Part shown: piece after piece, positions 1 through 8,914 of the stretch | Layout: each line of letters starts with the position of its first letter | How positions within the stretch are numbered: the first letter of the stretch is position 1 | Source: Streptomyces antioxidans | Lineage (GTDB): Bacteria > Actinomycetota > Actinomycetes > Streptomycetales > Streptomycetaceae | Assembly (NCBI RefSeq): GCF_000968685.2 | Contig: NZ_LAKD02000013.1 | Span: forward strand, 1 to 64,000 | Direction of reading: 5' to 3' | DNA length: 64,000 nucleotides | Program-made: the position numbers and the translations under genes | Notes under the pieces: model-generated | What the model was told of the DNA's origin: nothing | The model's database searches: none | Seen by the model: only the letters and a program-made list of their open reading frames with translations

Positions 1-48
1 ACCACTGAGGACATCAGACTCACTCATCTAGGGCGAGCGCACCCTTGA

Positions 49-555
49 TCAGGCGCGGAGACTCTTCCGCCGCACTCGCAGGGAATAGGACGTGCCTTCC
101 GGGCCGCTGCTACTGCCCCAGCCGACGCTGGTCGCCACGCTCCAACCTTGCTGCTCCCGCATCTGCTTGGCGAAGGTGTCCAAGTTTCGGATCTCGCACC
201 CGCACTTCATCGTGAGGCGGATGCTGATGTACGGGCTGCGAGGGTTGGTGTTGTAGGCCACCTCCTCGGTCCACTCCACATCGTGGACGTGCTCGCTGAG
301 CCCGGTGCGATCCTGGTCGTGCTTGATCCCATGTGCCTTGGCGTACTCGTCGAGGTCGTCGATCAGGAAGAGGTCGCTCGACCACTGGCCAGGCCATACG
401 GCGAACAGCCGGGACTTGCCCGCAACGGCCCGTTCGTATCCGGCCCGTGAGTCTCCGTGAGTGACTCTGCCGTCCTCATGGACTTCGATGTAGCAGGTCG
501 TCCCCGCCGTATAGGGAAAGTCTCTCCCCGCAGCGGCTGCGCTTCTCGGCTCCAC
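49..555 (-). CDS. Hypothetical protein, about 168 aa
   Basis: I do not recognise the family. The protein is soluble, with no membrane segment or signal peptide. It is acidic in the middle and has a Trp-rich stretch (A-V-W-P-G-Q-W-S-S-D) and a C-x-C pair (K-C-G-C-E) in its second half. The frame stays open to 648, but the first 31 residues of that longer frame look non-coding. I prefer the GTG at 555, which has a GGGGGG ribosome-binding-like run five bases upstream. It points away from the defence block at 1235 and towards the window edge, so its own neighbours are not visible. No function is assigned. Confidence 0.55.
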   Translation of the reverse strand: MEPRSAAAAGRDFPYTAGTTCYIEVHEDGRVTHGDSRAGYERAVAGKSRLFAVWPGQWSSDLFLIDDLDEYAKAHGIKHDQDRTGLSEHVHDVEWTEEVAYNTNPRSPYISIRLTMKCGCEIRNLDTFAKQMREQQGWSVATSVGWGSSSGPEGTSYSLRVRRKSLRA

Positions 556-754
556 TTGCCCCCCGGTCAATGATCGCCCCCTGCGGCGGGTGCGCCCGTT
601 GGCAACCACGATTCCCGGGCTGTGCACGCGCCGACGTAAGGCACACATTAGCCTTAGGCTGGCTCAATATCTGGACTTCACCGCACGAGGCGCTGGGCCG
701 GCCGCTGTTCGGGCTGGTGGCCGCTGATCAGCGGCGCGGAAGTCCGTCTGCGGG

Positions 755-1045
755 TCAGCTGATCCAGATGCCCTTGGACGAGAGCCGGCGTGCGAGGCGC
801 CGGCCGGGGGAACTAATCGGGGCCGACCAGGACACATCGGCAACGTGGCCTCCGAAGTCGTCCACGATTGCCTGCACGAGCGCGGCGCCGACTCCCCGGT
901 GGCGATAGATGTCCGCCACCCAGATCAGGATGATGCGCGGGCGCAGGGTGTCGCCTTGGTCGCCGGGCGAGGCCACCTCGATCAGATTCCAGCGGCGGTG
1001 CCGGCTGGCGTCGCCCGTGCTGAGGGCGATCAGCACGGTCTGGAG
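755..1045 (-). pseudogene. GNAT acetyltransferase C-terminal remnant
   Basis: The last ~60 residues show the acetyl-CoA binding signature of GNAT enzymes: a beta strand (I-I-L-I-W-V-A-D) followed by R-H-R-G-V-G-A-A-L-V-Q, which matches the R/Q-x-x-G-x-G/A loop, and an Arg/Ser-rich tail ending in I-W-I-S. No credible start codon or N-terminal half is present. The frame remains open upstream only because it runs antisense through the large gene at 1235. A full GNAT of this type would be about 150-200 aa, so this is a 5'-truncated remnant or a gene whose start was lost when the neighbouring defence gene arrived. Its boundaries are approximate. Confidence 0.5.
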
Positions 1046-1234
1046 GACGGGGGCCGGGGTGTCCGTCCCCGGCTTATACCGCCTGCCGGAGCCGAAGGCA
1101 GGAGGCGTCAGTGGATGCGTTGCCCGACTCCGGGAGGTGTGGGTAATGTGTGTGCGCTTATACCGTCTTGGTCTGCTGTGATGTGAGGAAACCCTTGCCT
1201 CGTTTCGTCGCTGTGAGGGATGCCGGGAGTGGGC

Positions 1235-4200
1235 ATGCCTGACACCGATCTTTTGCGTGCCAGCCGGGACGGTGATCAGTTCCATTACCACTGGGCGGCT
1301 CGTCAGGCGCTGAAACTGCTGCTTCCCGACTCCGATCTGACCGCGATCGCTGTCGAGGGCGTGTCGCCCGACGACACCCACGGCGAGGACGGCGAGGATG
1401 TAATCGACATCGCCGAGTACTACGGTGCGACCGGCCTTCACGAGGCCAAGCGTGTGGTGTACCGACAGCTGAAGCACTCGACCGTACGGGCCACGGAGGA
1501 GTGGTCTGTGTCGGGTCTCTCGAAGACGGTCAAAGGGTTCGCGGAGAAGTTCAGGCAGATCCGCCAGGAGTCGCCGGGGCTCGAAGAGAAGGTGACCTTC
1601 GAGTTCCTTTCCAATCGGCCGGTCCGTGAGTCGGTGCTTCGAGCGATCGGCACCTTGGCAGTCGGCGGAGAGGCCCATGAGTATGCGCACGATGTCAAGT
1701 ACCTGAGGCAGTACGCGAACTTCCCTGCTGACGCAGCCGGTGAGGCCGCGTTCTTCAGCCGCCTGGAGGTGGATGCCACGGCTCCGGGCCTGTTGCGGCT
1801 TGAAGGGCTGTTCCGCCTGGACTTGACGGGCCTTCTTCCCGGTGCTCCCGATGTGCAACCCCTTCTGCTGAAGGAGATGATCACCAGACGCGCGACCTCG
1901 CTCGAAGCGAACCACGTCGTCGAACGCTCCACCGTGCTTACTGCTCTCGGAGTCCCACCGGAACACGTGCTGCCTGCTCCCAACCTCATCGACGAGCCTG
2001 GGCACGTCATCGTGACTGAGCAGACTCGCGCGATCGTCGACGACATCGTCGGACTCGCCGGGCGGCCCGTCGTTGTTCACGCGGCCGGTGGTGTAGGCAA
2101 GTCGGTGCTCACGACACAGATCGAACGGAACCTTCCTTCCGGCTCGGTCACCCTCGTCTACGACTGCTTTGGAAACGGTGGCTACCGGCGATCTAGTTCA
2201 CCGCGCCACCAACATCGGCAGGGCTTGGTGCAGTTGGCGAACGAACTTGCAGCGCATGCCCTTTGCGACCCGCTGATCCCGGTCGCCACAGCTCAGCCGA
2301 CCGACTACGCGAAGGCATTCATGGCCAGGGTCCGGGGCGCTGCGGCGGCTGTCACAGCCTCCGCTCCAGGGGCGCTCCTGGTTCTTGTCGTGGACGCGGC
2401 CGACAACGCGGCGCTCATCGCGAAAGACGGCAGGGAGCGGACCTTCGTCACGGGTGTGCTGCGGGAGACCCTGCCGGACAATGTGCGGCTCGTGATGTTG
2501 TGCCGCACCGAACGCATCGATCTGCTGGAACCGCCACCCAGCGTCCACAGAATCGAGCTTGAGGGGTTCGGCGTCGCCGAGTCCAGGCAGCACCTAGAGT
2601 CCGTGTTCGGTCCTGTCGCGGAGGCGCAGGCGGCCGAGTTCCATCGCCGCACCGGCGGCAACCCCCGAATCCAGGCCCTCGTTCTGGGCACGGCCTCGGA
2701 CCTCGAATCCTGTCTGGTTTCTCTCGGTGAGGCGAGGCATCCCGACAGCTCCCTGTTCGACGAACTCCTCCAGGGCATGGTGGACCAGTGCAAGGACGCC
2801 AACCACCTGAGTACGGAGATCGACCGTCTGTGCGAGGCCATGGCCGCACTCCGACCGAGGATGCCCGTCAAAGTTCTGACCGAACTGTGCGGAGTATCGG
2901 CCGCCCTCGTGCACAGCTTCGCGGCCGACCTCGGACGCCCGCTCCTCGTCGACGGTGACACCCTGCAATTCCGTGACGAACCAACCGAGACCTGGTTCCG
3001 GACGAAGTACCGTCCGACCGGCGACTCCCTGATCGACTTCATCAACCGACTGACCCCGCTCGCCGCCGACGAACCGTACGTGGCTGCGAGCTTGCCCCAA
3101 CTGCTGTGGGAGGCTGGTCAGGTCGACACCCTTGTCGAACTGGCGATGACCGACGGTGCCCTCCCCGAGGGCAACGACCTGGAACAACGGGAGATCGCCC
3201 AGCAACGGGCCCAGTTCGCTCTCAAAGCCACACTGCGCGTGGGAAAGGAATGGGAAGCGACCCGGCTGGCCGTCAAGGCCGGCAGCCTGGCCGCCGGCCA
3301 CTCTCGCCGACTTCACCTGCTGCGGTCCAACACCGATCTGGCGGGCCAGTTCCTGGACGCCATCACGATCGAGGACGTTGTCGCGAACCGCAGACTTGCT
3401 GACGACTGGCCTGGCTCCAATCTTCACTGCGAGGGCGCCCTTCTCTCGTTCGCCGAAGGCCAGACCGACTTCGCCCGCAGTCGGCTGCGCAGTGCGTCGG
3501 AATGGCTCAGGGCGTGGGTGCAGCAGCCTGACGACGATTCGAACCGGCACAGCGTCACCGCCACGGATATCGCCGAAGTCGCCTTCGGACTCCTCAATAC
3601 CGACGGAGTGGAGGCATGCGTCAACCACCTTGCTCGGTGGCGCCCCAATTGGGTGGGCTTCGAGGCCGGAGTGATCATTGCCACCCGGCTTGCCGATTCG
3701 GGCCGTACGGAAGAACTGGAGGGTCTCGGCTACGCGGCCGTGTCCCTGAAATACCTCCAGCTCGCGGTCGCTTATGCCGCGTGGCAGGCCAACTTCGTCT
3801 GCCAGGCACCCGTTGCGCGGCGTTTGGTGAGAATGCTGAAGCGTCAGCGTAGACCCGTCTCTGTTCGCCAGCATTCGGGATTCTCAGAAGAGAGCAAGGA
3901 ACTTACGGCGGTCGGTTGGATCATCGCGATGGGCCTGCGCCATGGACTGCTGTCGGACGAGGAGGCCGAACGGATCCTGCGCCTGAATCTCCCTGGCAAC
4001 TTGGGCAGGGGTGCCGGAAGCCGCTGGGGTCGTGGCACCGATACGATCACGCTGCTCTGCGGCTTCGCGTTGCTGTCGAAGGTCCGGAGGCATCCCTTCG
4101 ACGTGGACGAGTTCGCTGGCGAAGATGTCAGAGAAGCGCGAAAGAAGCCTCACACGTACTCAAGTACCGTGAAGGACCACGAGCAGAGTGTCGTGCCCCT

Positions 4201-7200
4201 CGGGGCCTGGGTGAGCCTGTGGATCGACTGCCTTGTCGGAACCTCCAGCGACACGGGCGGCCCTTTCCGAGAACTCGTGCCTCCCACCCCGTCCCGCCGG
4301 GGCCATGAGGAGCTGCCCCACTTCCTGCACAGAGGCATTGCCCGGCTCGGTATCCGGATTCTCGCCTTCGGCTCGTCCGAGGCGTCGCGCCAAAACCTGC
4401 TCGACTGGTACCGAGGTGCGCAGCGGCACCTTCCGGATGGTGTCCTCATCGACGCTGTCCGAGCAGCCGCTCCTGTCGACGAGCTGCAGCACGTCGCTGT
4501 CGAACTCGCTGAATCCGTGGCCGCGTCGCTCGATGTGGTTCAGGAGAGTGCTGAGTACAAGGCGGAGCAGATGGTGAAACTCGCTCGAGCCGTCCAGCGA
4601 TTCGACAGAAGTGAAGCTCACGCCTACTTCACCCAGGCAATCGACCTGACCGACCGTGTGGGCGACGATGTACACGCGTTGTGGCGAGCCTTCCTCGCCG
4701 TCGCCCATCGAGCATCCGACGGCAACCACGATGATGACCGCCGCGCATATCGCGTCGCCCAACTCACCGAAAGCCTGGAACCCTACCTCGGGGACGCAAT
4801 GAACCACTCCGAGGTACTGGCCACCATGGGCCACTTGAGCGCCACGACCACGATGACCGTCGCCTCCCGCTGGCGCGACCGCCGCTTCTGTTCCGAGGGC
4901 CCGTTCATCCAGGCGGTGCTCGACGAAGAGGCTGGCCCGCTCGCTCCGTCCGCTGTCACCGCTTTGGCGTTGGTGCCGTTCGGCGAGCACCACGTCGATG
5001 ACCTCCGCCTCGCCGAGCGAGCACTGCGTGAGACTCCCGGCGACGGCAAGCGCATCGCTAAGACGTTGGGACAATTCCTGCGGGCACGACGCTTCAGCAG
5101 TGCCTCCTTCGAACGTCTCGACCAGACCGCTGGCGAACTGGACATCGACCTCTCCGGAACGCTGCTCGCCGCTGGCACACGCCACATTGCCTTCCCGGTG
5201 TCGCGCGATCACAACTCGGGCCGGTGGACCCCGGATGAGAAGCAGGACGACCAGCGACTGGCGCGTGCACGGCAGGTCAAGGACGCCCTTGCGGCGTGTG
5301 ACCTCTCCACCGCCGAAGGCTGGGAGCAAGCCCGCCAACTGGTTCGCGCGTCGGGGCGCCTGCTGCATATGGAGCAGGTCATAGACCAAGCGGTCACAGC
5401 GCCCCTGCGTGAACTCGACGACATGCTCGCCGCGTTCCAGGCCAACCCCAACCTCGACACTTTCGACTACGCGCGACTGGTCAAGAGGCTGGCTGAGCTG
5501 TCGCTGCTGCCACGGGCGGCACGTCGGCAACTGAGGCATCTTGCGGACACGGCCGCGGCGCGGTTCAGTCGGGAGCTGACCACCAAGGTTTACGACCCCA
5601 TCGACCTGTCAGAACTCGCCAGGTTGGCCGACGAACCTGATGCGGATTTGCTCGCGACGGCTCTTCGAGAACTCGGTTCACAGTCGGCCGTGCTTCCCCC
5701 CGAGGACTGTCATCACCTGGCAGCCCGACTCGCCCCACGGCTTACCGGAGAGCAGGCGCAGATCGTCCTCGACGATTTCGGCACCATGCTGGCTGACCTC
5801 TCGCCCGAGGACTCGGGCGACGGTAGGTTCGCCGACCTTCCCGCTGGACCGACCAGCGCTGCGGAGTGCTTCGCAGGCTATCTGTGGGCCGTCCTCGGCG
5901 ACTCCGAGCACGACGCCAGGTGGCGGGCCGCACACTGCGTCCGGCTCCTCACCGAACTCGACTGCCAAGAAGAGCTGGACGCCCTCCTACGTTTCGCGCT
6001 CGGCACGCTCGATGTGACCCCATTCCACGATGCCCGTCTGCCCTTCTACGATCGGCACGCCCGCCAGTGGCTGCTCCTCGCTCTCGCACGGGCTGCTCAG
6101 AACCCCGCGACACATCGGACACTGGCAGAGTTCGAGCCCTTGCTGCGGAAAGTGATTTTCGATGACGGACCGCATGTCGTGATGCAGGAGAGCGCGAAAG
6201 CGATCTGTCTGGCACTCGCCTCGTCCGGCCCGGGGATCCTGAGCACGGAGGAACTCGCCATCGTGCGCGGGATCAACATCCCGACGGAAATCCTCACTGA
6301 GTCGTGGGAGGAGCGAGGGGCAAGAAGGCGAAACGGTACGGAGGAGGAAACCCACGAATCCGAATCAAGCGGCTTCCGCTTCTCCTGGGACTTCAAGGAC
6401 GACTGGTGCAAGCCCCTCGGTGAAGCCTTTGGGATTTCCGAGGAGACTGTCCTGCGTCTCGCCGGGCGCACGATCACGCACACCTGGCGGCTTCCCTACC
6501 GCGGCACCCACGAGGACGACCCGCGCCACACCCTCAGGCTGTACAGAGAGGGGAGCACCTTCGCCTACCGTACGACCCGGCCGGACGCCGACGACCTGGA
6601 CTTCTATCTCTCGACTCACGCCTTGTGGAGCGTGGCTGGGGAGTTGCTCAGGGTTCATCCCGTGTACCGGGACAGCGAGGCGGACTTGGACCAGTTCACC
6701 GACTGGCTTCGCGATTTCCGGGTCACCCGAGACGACGGCAGATGGCTTGCCGACCGACGGGATCCCTCACCGCAGAGCATCTTGGAGGGAAAGGACGACC
6801 TGGACGCCGACTGGGTCTGGCGGTTGAACAGCAGGCACTTCAGCGAGCGTCTCTTCGCGGGTGACGGATGGGTCACGGTGTGGGAAAGCTCCGATGATGC
6901 AGGCTATGAAGCTGCGCAGGGAGTGCTGATCCGTAGTGCCCTCGTCACTTCCGCGACGGCTAGGGCACTGGTACGCGCCTTGCAGACGGCCCCTTCCTAT
7001 ATGGGCTACCGCATTCCCGACGCCAATGACAGCGACTACCAGTTCGACGTACAAGGTTTCCAGCTGACGGGTTGGATCGTGGATCCTGACGGACATGAGG
7101 GGATGGACAGTAAAGATCCGCTGGCCGCAGGGGTCAAGTACCCGCCCTATATGCCTTCTGGTGAATTCATCGATCTGCTCGGACTGGAACCGGACGCAGA

Positions 7201-7516
7201 TATGCGCGAATGGACTCGAGCCGGTGGCATCGCTCTTCGCAGCACCTACTGGGACGACACGTCCGCGACCAGTTCGGGCCGTCTGACAGGAACTCAGGGA
7301 CGGCGGCTGGAAATTCAGCGCGACGCGCTTCAGGAACTGCTGGATCTGGCCGGACGCAGCCTGATCGTCGAAGTGATGATCGACCGCACTCACAAAGACC
7401 ACGAGCAGAGCTACACGATAGGGTCCCGCCAAGACGATGACGAATCCCTCCCCCCGCGTGAACGATCCTACAAGATTTACCTCTTCGATGACTCCGGAGG
7501 ATGCGGCGAGCTTTGA
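1235..7516 (+). CDS. Avs/AVAST-like STAND NTPase with N-terminal Cap4/DUF4297-like nuclease, about 2093 aa
   Basis: This is a very large soluble protein. Residues ~5-130 resemble the Cap4/DUF4297 dsDNA endonuclease fold: D-G-D-Q-F-H-Y-x-W-A-A-R-Q-A-L, then E70-A-K72 and Q78-L-K80 as candidate metal-site residues. A STAND/P-loop NTPase follows, with Walker A G-G-V-G-K-S at 285-290, a Walker B ending in V-V-D387-A-A-D and a sensor-like C-R-T-E-R at 423-427. Residues ~600-2093 are helical, repeat-like and have no enzymatic motif, consistent with a TPR-type sensor. Known Avs proteins have this architecture: they detect phage terminase or portal proteins, oligomerise and activate the N-terminal nuclease. 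ATG 1235 is chosen over 1220 because GGGAG lies six bases upstream. The next gene overlaps its end. The assignment to the Avs class is inference. Confidence 0.8.
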   Translation: MPDTDLLRASRDGDQFHYHWAARQALKLLLPDSDLTAIAVEGVSPDDTHGEDGEDVIDIAEYYGATGLHEAKRVVYRQLKHSTVRATEEWSVSGLSKTVKGFAEKFRQIRQESPGLEEKVTFEFLSNRPVRESVLRAIGTLAVGGEAHEYAHDVKYLRQYANFPADAAGEAAFFSRLEVDATAPGLLRLEGLFRLDLTGLLPGAPDVQPLLLKEMITRRATSLEANHVVERSTVLTALGVPPEHVLPAPNLIDEPGHVIVTEQTRAIVDDIVGLAGRPVVVHAAGGVGKSVLTTQIERNLPSGSVTLVYDCFGNGGYRRSSSPRHQHRQGLVQLANELAAHALCDPLIPVATAQPTDYAKAFMARVRGAAAAVTASAPGALLVLVVDAADNAALIAKDGRERTFVTGVLRETLPDNVRLVMLCRTERIDLLEPPPSVHRIELEGFGVAESRQHLESVFGPVAEAQAAEFHRRTGGNPRIQALVLGTASDLESCLVSLGEARHPDSSLFDELLQGMVDQCKDANHLSTEIDRLCEAMAALRPRMPVKVLTELCGVSAALVHSFAADLGRPLLVDGDTLQFRDEPTETWFRTKYRPTGDSLIDFINRLTPLAADEPYVAASLPQLLWEAGQVDTLVELAMTDGALPEGNDLEQREIAQQRAQFALKATLRVGKEWEATRLAVKAGSLAAGHSRRLHLLRSNTDLAGQFLDAITIEDVVANRRLADDWPGSNLHCEGALLSFAEGQTDFARSRLRSASEWLRAWVQQPDDDSNRHSVTATDIAEVAFGLLNTDGVEACVNHLARWRPNWVGFEAGVIIATRLADSGRTEELEGLGYAAVSLKYLQLAVAYAAWQANFVCQAPVARRLVRMLKRQRRPVSVRQHSGFSEESKELTAVGWIIAMGLRHGLLSDEEAERILRLNLPGNLGRGAGSRWGRGTDTITLLCGFALLSKVRRHPFDVDEFAGEDVREARKKPHTYSSTVKDHEQSVVPLGAWVSLWIDCLVGTSSDTGGPFRELVPPTPSRRGHEELPHFLHRGIARLGIRILAFGSSEASRQNLLDWYRGAQRHLPDGVLIDAVRAAAPVDELQHVAVELAESVAASLDVVQESAEYKAEQMVKLARAVQRFDRSEAHAYFTQAIDLTDRVGDDVHALWRAFLAVAHRASDGNHDDDRRAYRVAQLTESLEPYLGDAMNHSEVLATMGHLSATTTMTVASRWRDRRFCSEGPFIQAVLDEEAGPLAPSAVTALALVPFGEHHVDDLRLAERALRETPGDGKRIAKTLGQFLRARRFSSASFERLDQTAGELDIDLSGTLLAAGTRHIAFPVSRDHNSGRWTPDEKQDDQRLARARQVKDALAACDLSTAEGWEQARQLVRASGRLLHMEQVIDQAVTAPLRELDDMLAAFQANPNLDTFDYARLVKRLAELSLLPRAARRQLRHLADTAAARFSRELTTKVYDPIDLSELARLADEPDADLLATALRELGSQSAVLPPEDCHHLAARLAPRLTGEQAQIVLDDFGTMLADLSPEDSGDGRFADLPAGPTSAAECFAGYLWAVLGDSEHDARWRAAHCVRLLTELDCQEELDALLRFALGTLDVTPFHDARLPFYDRHARQWLLLALARAAQNPATHRTLAEFEPLLRKVIFDDGPHVVMQESAKAICLALASSGPGILSTEELAIVRGINIPTEILTESWEERGARRRNGTEEETHESESSGFRFSWDFKDDWCKPLGEAFGISEETVLRLAGRTITHTWRLPYRGTHEDDPRHTLRLYREGSTFAYRTTRPDADDLDFYLSTHALWSVAGELLRVHPVYRDSEADLDQFTDWLRDFRVTRDDGRWLADRRDPSPQSILEGKDDLDADWVWRLNSRHFSERLFAGDGWVTVWESSDDAGYEAAQGVLIRSALVTSATARALVRALQTAPSYMGYRIPDANDSDYQFDVQGFQLTGWIVDPDGHEGMDSKDPLAAGVKYPPYMPSGEFIDLLGLEPDADMREWTRAGGIALRSTYWDDTSATSSGRLTGTQGRRLEIQRDALQELLDLAGRSLIVEVMIDRTHKDHEQSYTIGSRQDDDESLPPRERSYKIYLFDDSGGCGEL

Positions 7517-8198
7517 GCGGACCCTCGAACTTGGCAAGGAGATCGCCGAAAGTCTCTCCCAAAGTGATGTCCTGGGCCGCTGGATGGCCCATCACATCGG
7601 TGACTTGATCACCCAGGCGGAGAACGCCACGGGGGCAGAGGCAGACGGCGTACGTCGCGAAGCTACGACCGCCATACTCGCGCTCTGGAACCACCGGATG
7701 GCATTGCCATCCCCGGCTCCACCGCTGGGGGCGTTCGAGCCCGTGTTCAGAGCATTGGAGCGACTGAGCGAGCCCCAAGACCCCTGGAGCTTTTACCGGA
7801 TGTTCCCGCCTGGGCATGAACCCAGCGAGGACGACATGGTCGGAGCACCACTGCTTCGGCTCGCGCTGGGCCTTGAAGAGACCGTCCGCGGCGTAGCAGG
7901 TGAGATTGTCGCGCTTGCTGCCCAAGAAGCCGCCGACAAGGAGGCCAAGTGGCTTAAGCTCTCGGACCATCTCGAAGAGGACGAACAACGAGCGGCCCGG
8001 GACGCCCTCCTTCGGCTGGCACGCACCCTCGAGACGTACACCGATGGTGCCGATGGGGGCCCGGCCGTAGACGCAGGGCTCCCGAAGCTGATCGCCGCTC
8101 TGCAACATGCCGAGTCACAGCTCGCAGAAGCTCGACGGGCCCTCGAAGACCGTCTGCCAGCGATGCCGTCCGAGAGTGAACCCGACGGGGTGGCGTGA
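7488..8198 (+). CDS. Small helical partner of the Avs-like NTPase, about 236 aa
   Basis: The protein is hydrophilic, Ala/Glu/Leu-rich and predicted almost wholly helical, with a coiled-coil-like C-terminus (L-x-x-A-E-S-Q-L-A-E-A-R-R-A-L-E). It has no membrane segment and no recognisable catalytic motif. It starts inside the 3' end of the STAND gene, 29 bases before that gene's stop, so the two are translationally coupled. An alternative ATG at 7437 would give 17 more residues. No clear Shine-Dalgarno precedes either start, as expected for coupled translation. Some AVAST types encode a small accessory protein beside the STAND protein; this is a candidate for that role (regulator, immunity or adaptor). 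I do not recognise the family itself. Confidence 0.7.
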   Translation: MTPEDAASFERTLELGKEIAESLSQSDVLGRWMAHHIGDLITQAENATGAEADGVRREATTAILALWNHRMALPSPAPPLGAFEPVFRALERLSEPQDPWSFYRMFPPGHEPSEDDMVGAPLLRLALGLEETVRGVAGEIVALAAQEAADKEAKWLKLSDHLEEDEQRAARDALLRLARTLETYTDGADGGPAVDAGLPKLIAALQHAESQLAEARRALEDRLPAMPSESEPDGVA

Positions 8199-8593
8199 AA
8201 GAGGAAGACAGCTGCTGCCGCATACCACGCAGGGGCGTGTTGCACACGAGCTGGACATTGCCCTTGCCGGAATCTTCATCCGTGCAGGTCACGCTGTATG
8301 TCGGTACTCTTGGAGGATGCCGCCGAGGCGATCGTGTTGGCGATGTCGAGGCGGGTTAACCTGTTGGGACCGTCGATCGGCGGGGGCAAGGGGTGCAGTG
8401 GTCTGGCGTTGGCGATGCCCTGGTACACGTGCTGGACGTCCACCGTCCTCCATACGCTGCACAGCGTGAGAGTGGCTCGATACCTTCGGTATCTCTCCTG
8501 CATTTCCCTGCGACACCGGTACTGGATGTCACAGGATGAGGGGCATTGTTGCTGGCCCCATGCCTGGGGGCTTGCCGAGCGCAGGGGGGCACT
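8199..8593. other. Intergenic region with a short palindrome
   Basis: No convincing gene is seen in this ~395-bp gap between the Avs-like pair and the Trypco1 gene. A compact inverted repeat, GATACC-TTC-GGTATC at 8479-8493, could be an operator or a weak hairpin in the promoter region of the downstream pair. The open frames here lack ribosome binding sites and have the wrong codon bias. Confidence 0.4.
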
Positions 8594-8914
8594 GTGGCGG
8601 AACTCGTCATGATGACGGTGGACGGTGATGGCGAAGGCACTGCCGTCTTCGAGGTTGACGGCGGCTTGGTGGGCTCTGACCTGGAACTTGCAGCGGACGA
8701 CGGCGTGGTAGCCCGAGCCCAAACCTCGCTCCGCCAAGCCCTGGACCGCGTGAGGCCGGCTCTGTCGCAGGTCTCTGAAACAGTCCGAGAGCTTAAGCCG
8801 GATGAGATGGAGATTGAGTTCGGGCTAAAGATCGGTGGCGAAAGCGGTGTGATCATCGCTAAGGGGACGGCAGAGGTGAACTTCGCCGTCCGGGTGGTCT
8901 GGAAGCGCACTTGA
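8594..8914 (+). CDS. Trypco1-type (CU044_2847 family) small conflict-system protein, 106 aa
   Basis: The sequence fits the trypsin-co-occurring domain 1 family: start V-A-E-L-V-M-M-T-V-D, then F-E-V-D, a helix containing R-A-Q-T-S-L-R-Q-A-L-D-R-V-R-P-A-L, then L-K-P-D-E-M-E-I-E-F-G-L-K-I and a final strand I-A-K-G-T-A-E-V-N-F-A-V. The GTG at 8594 is chosen because it follows AGGGGGG by four bases and gives the family's usual N-terminus; an upstream ATG at 8546 would add a poor extension. Its stop overlaps the start of the trypsin-STAND-kinase gene by four bases (TTGA), so both are made from one mRNA. Trypco1 proteins are known from comparative genomics to sit beside trypsin/STAND conflict proteins; a regulatory or inhibitory partner role is inferred. 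Confidence 0.8.
   Translation: MAELVMMTVDGDGEGTAVFEVDGGLVGSDLELAADDGVVARAQTSLRQALDRVRPALSQVSETVRELKPDEMEIEFGLKIGGESGVIIAKGTAEVNFAVRVVWKRT

Noticed and set aside
755..2080. 441-codon minus-strand frame as one gene
   Set aside because: Its first two-thirds are antisense to the Avs-like gene. Only the GNAT-like C-terminus is credible.
8298..8612. 104-codon plus-strand frame before the Trypco1 gene
   Set aside because: Cys/Trp/Arg-rich composition, no ribosome binding site, and overlap with the true Trypco1 start.
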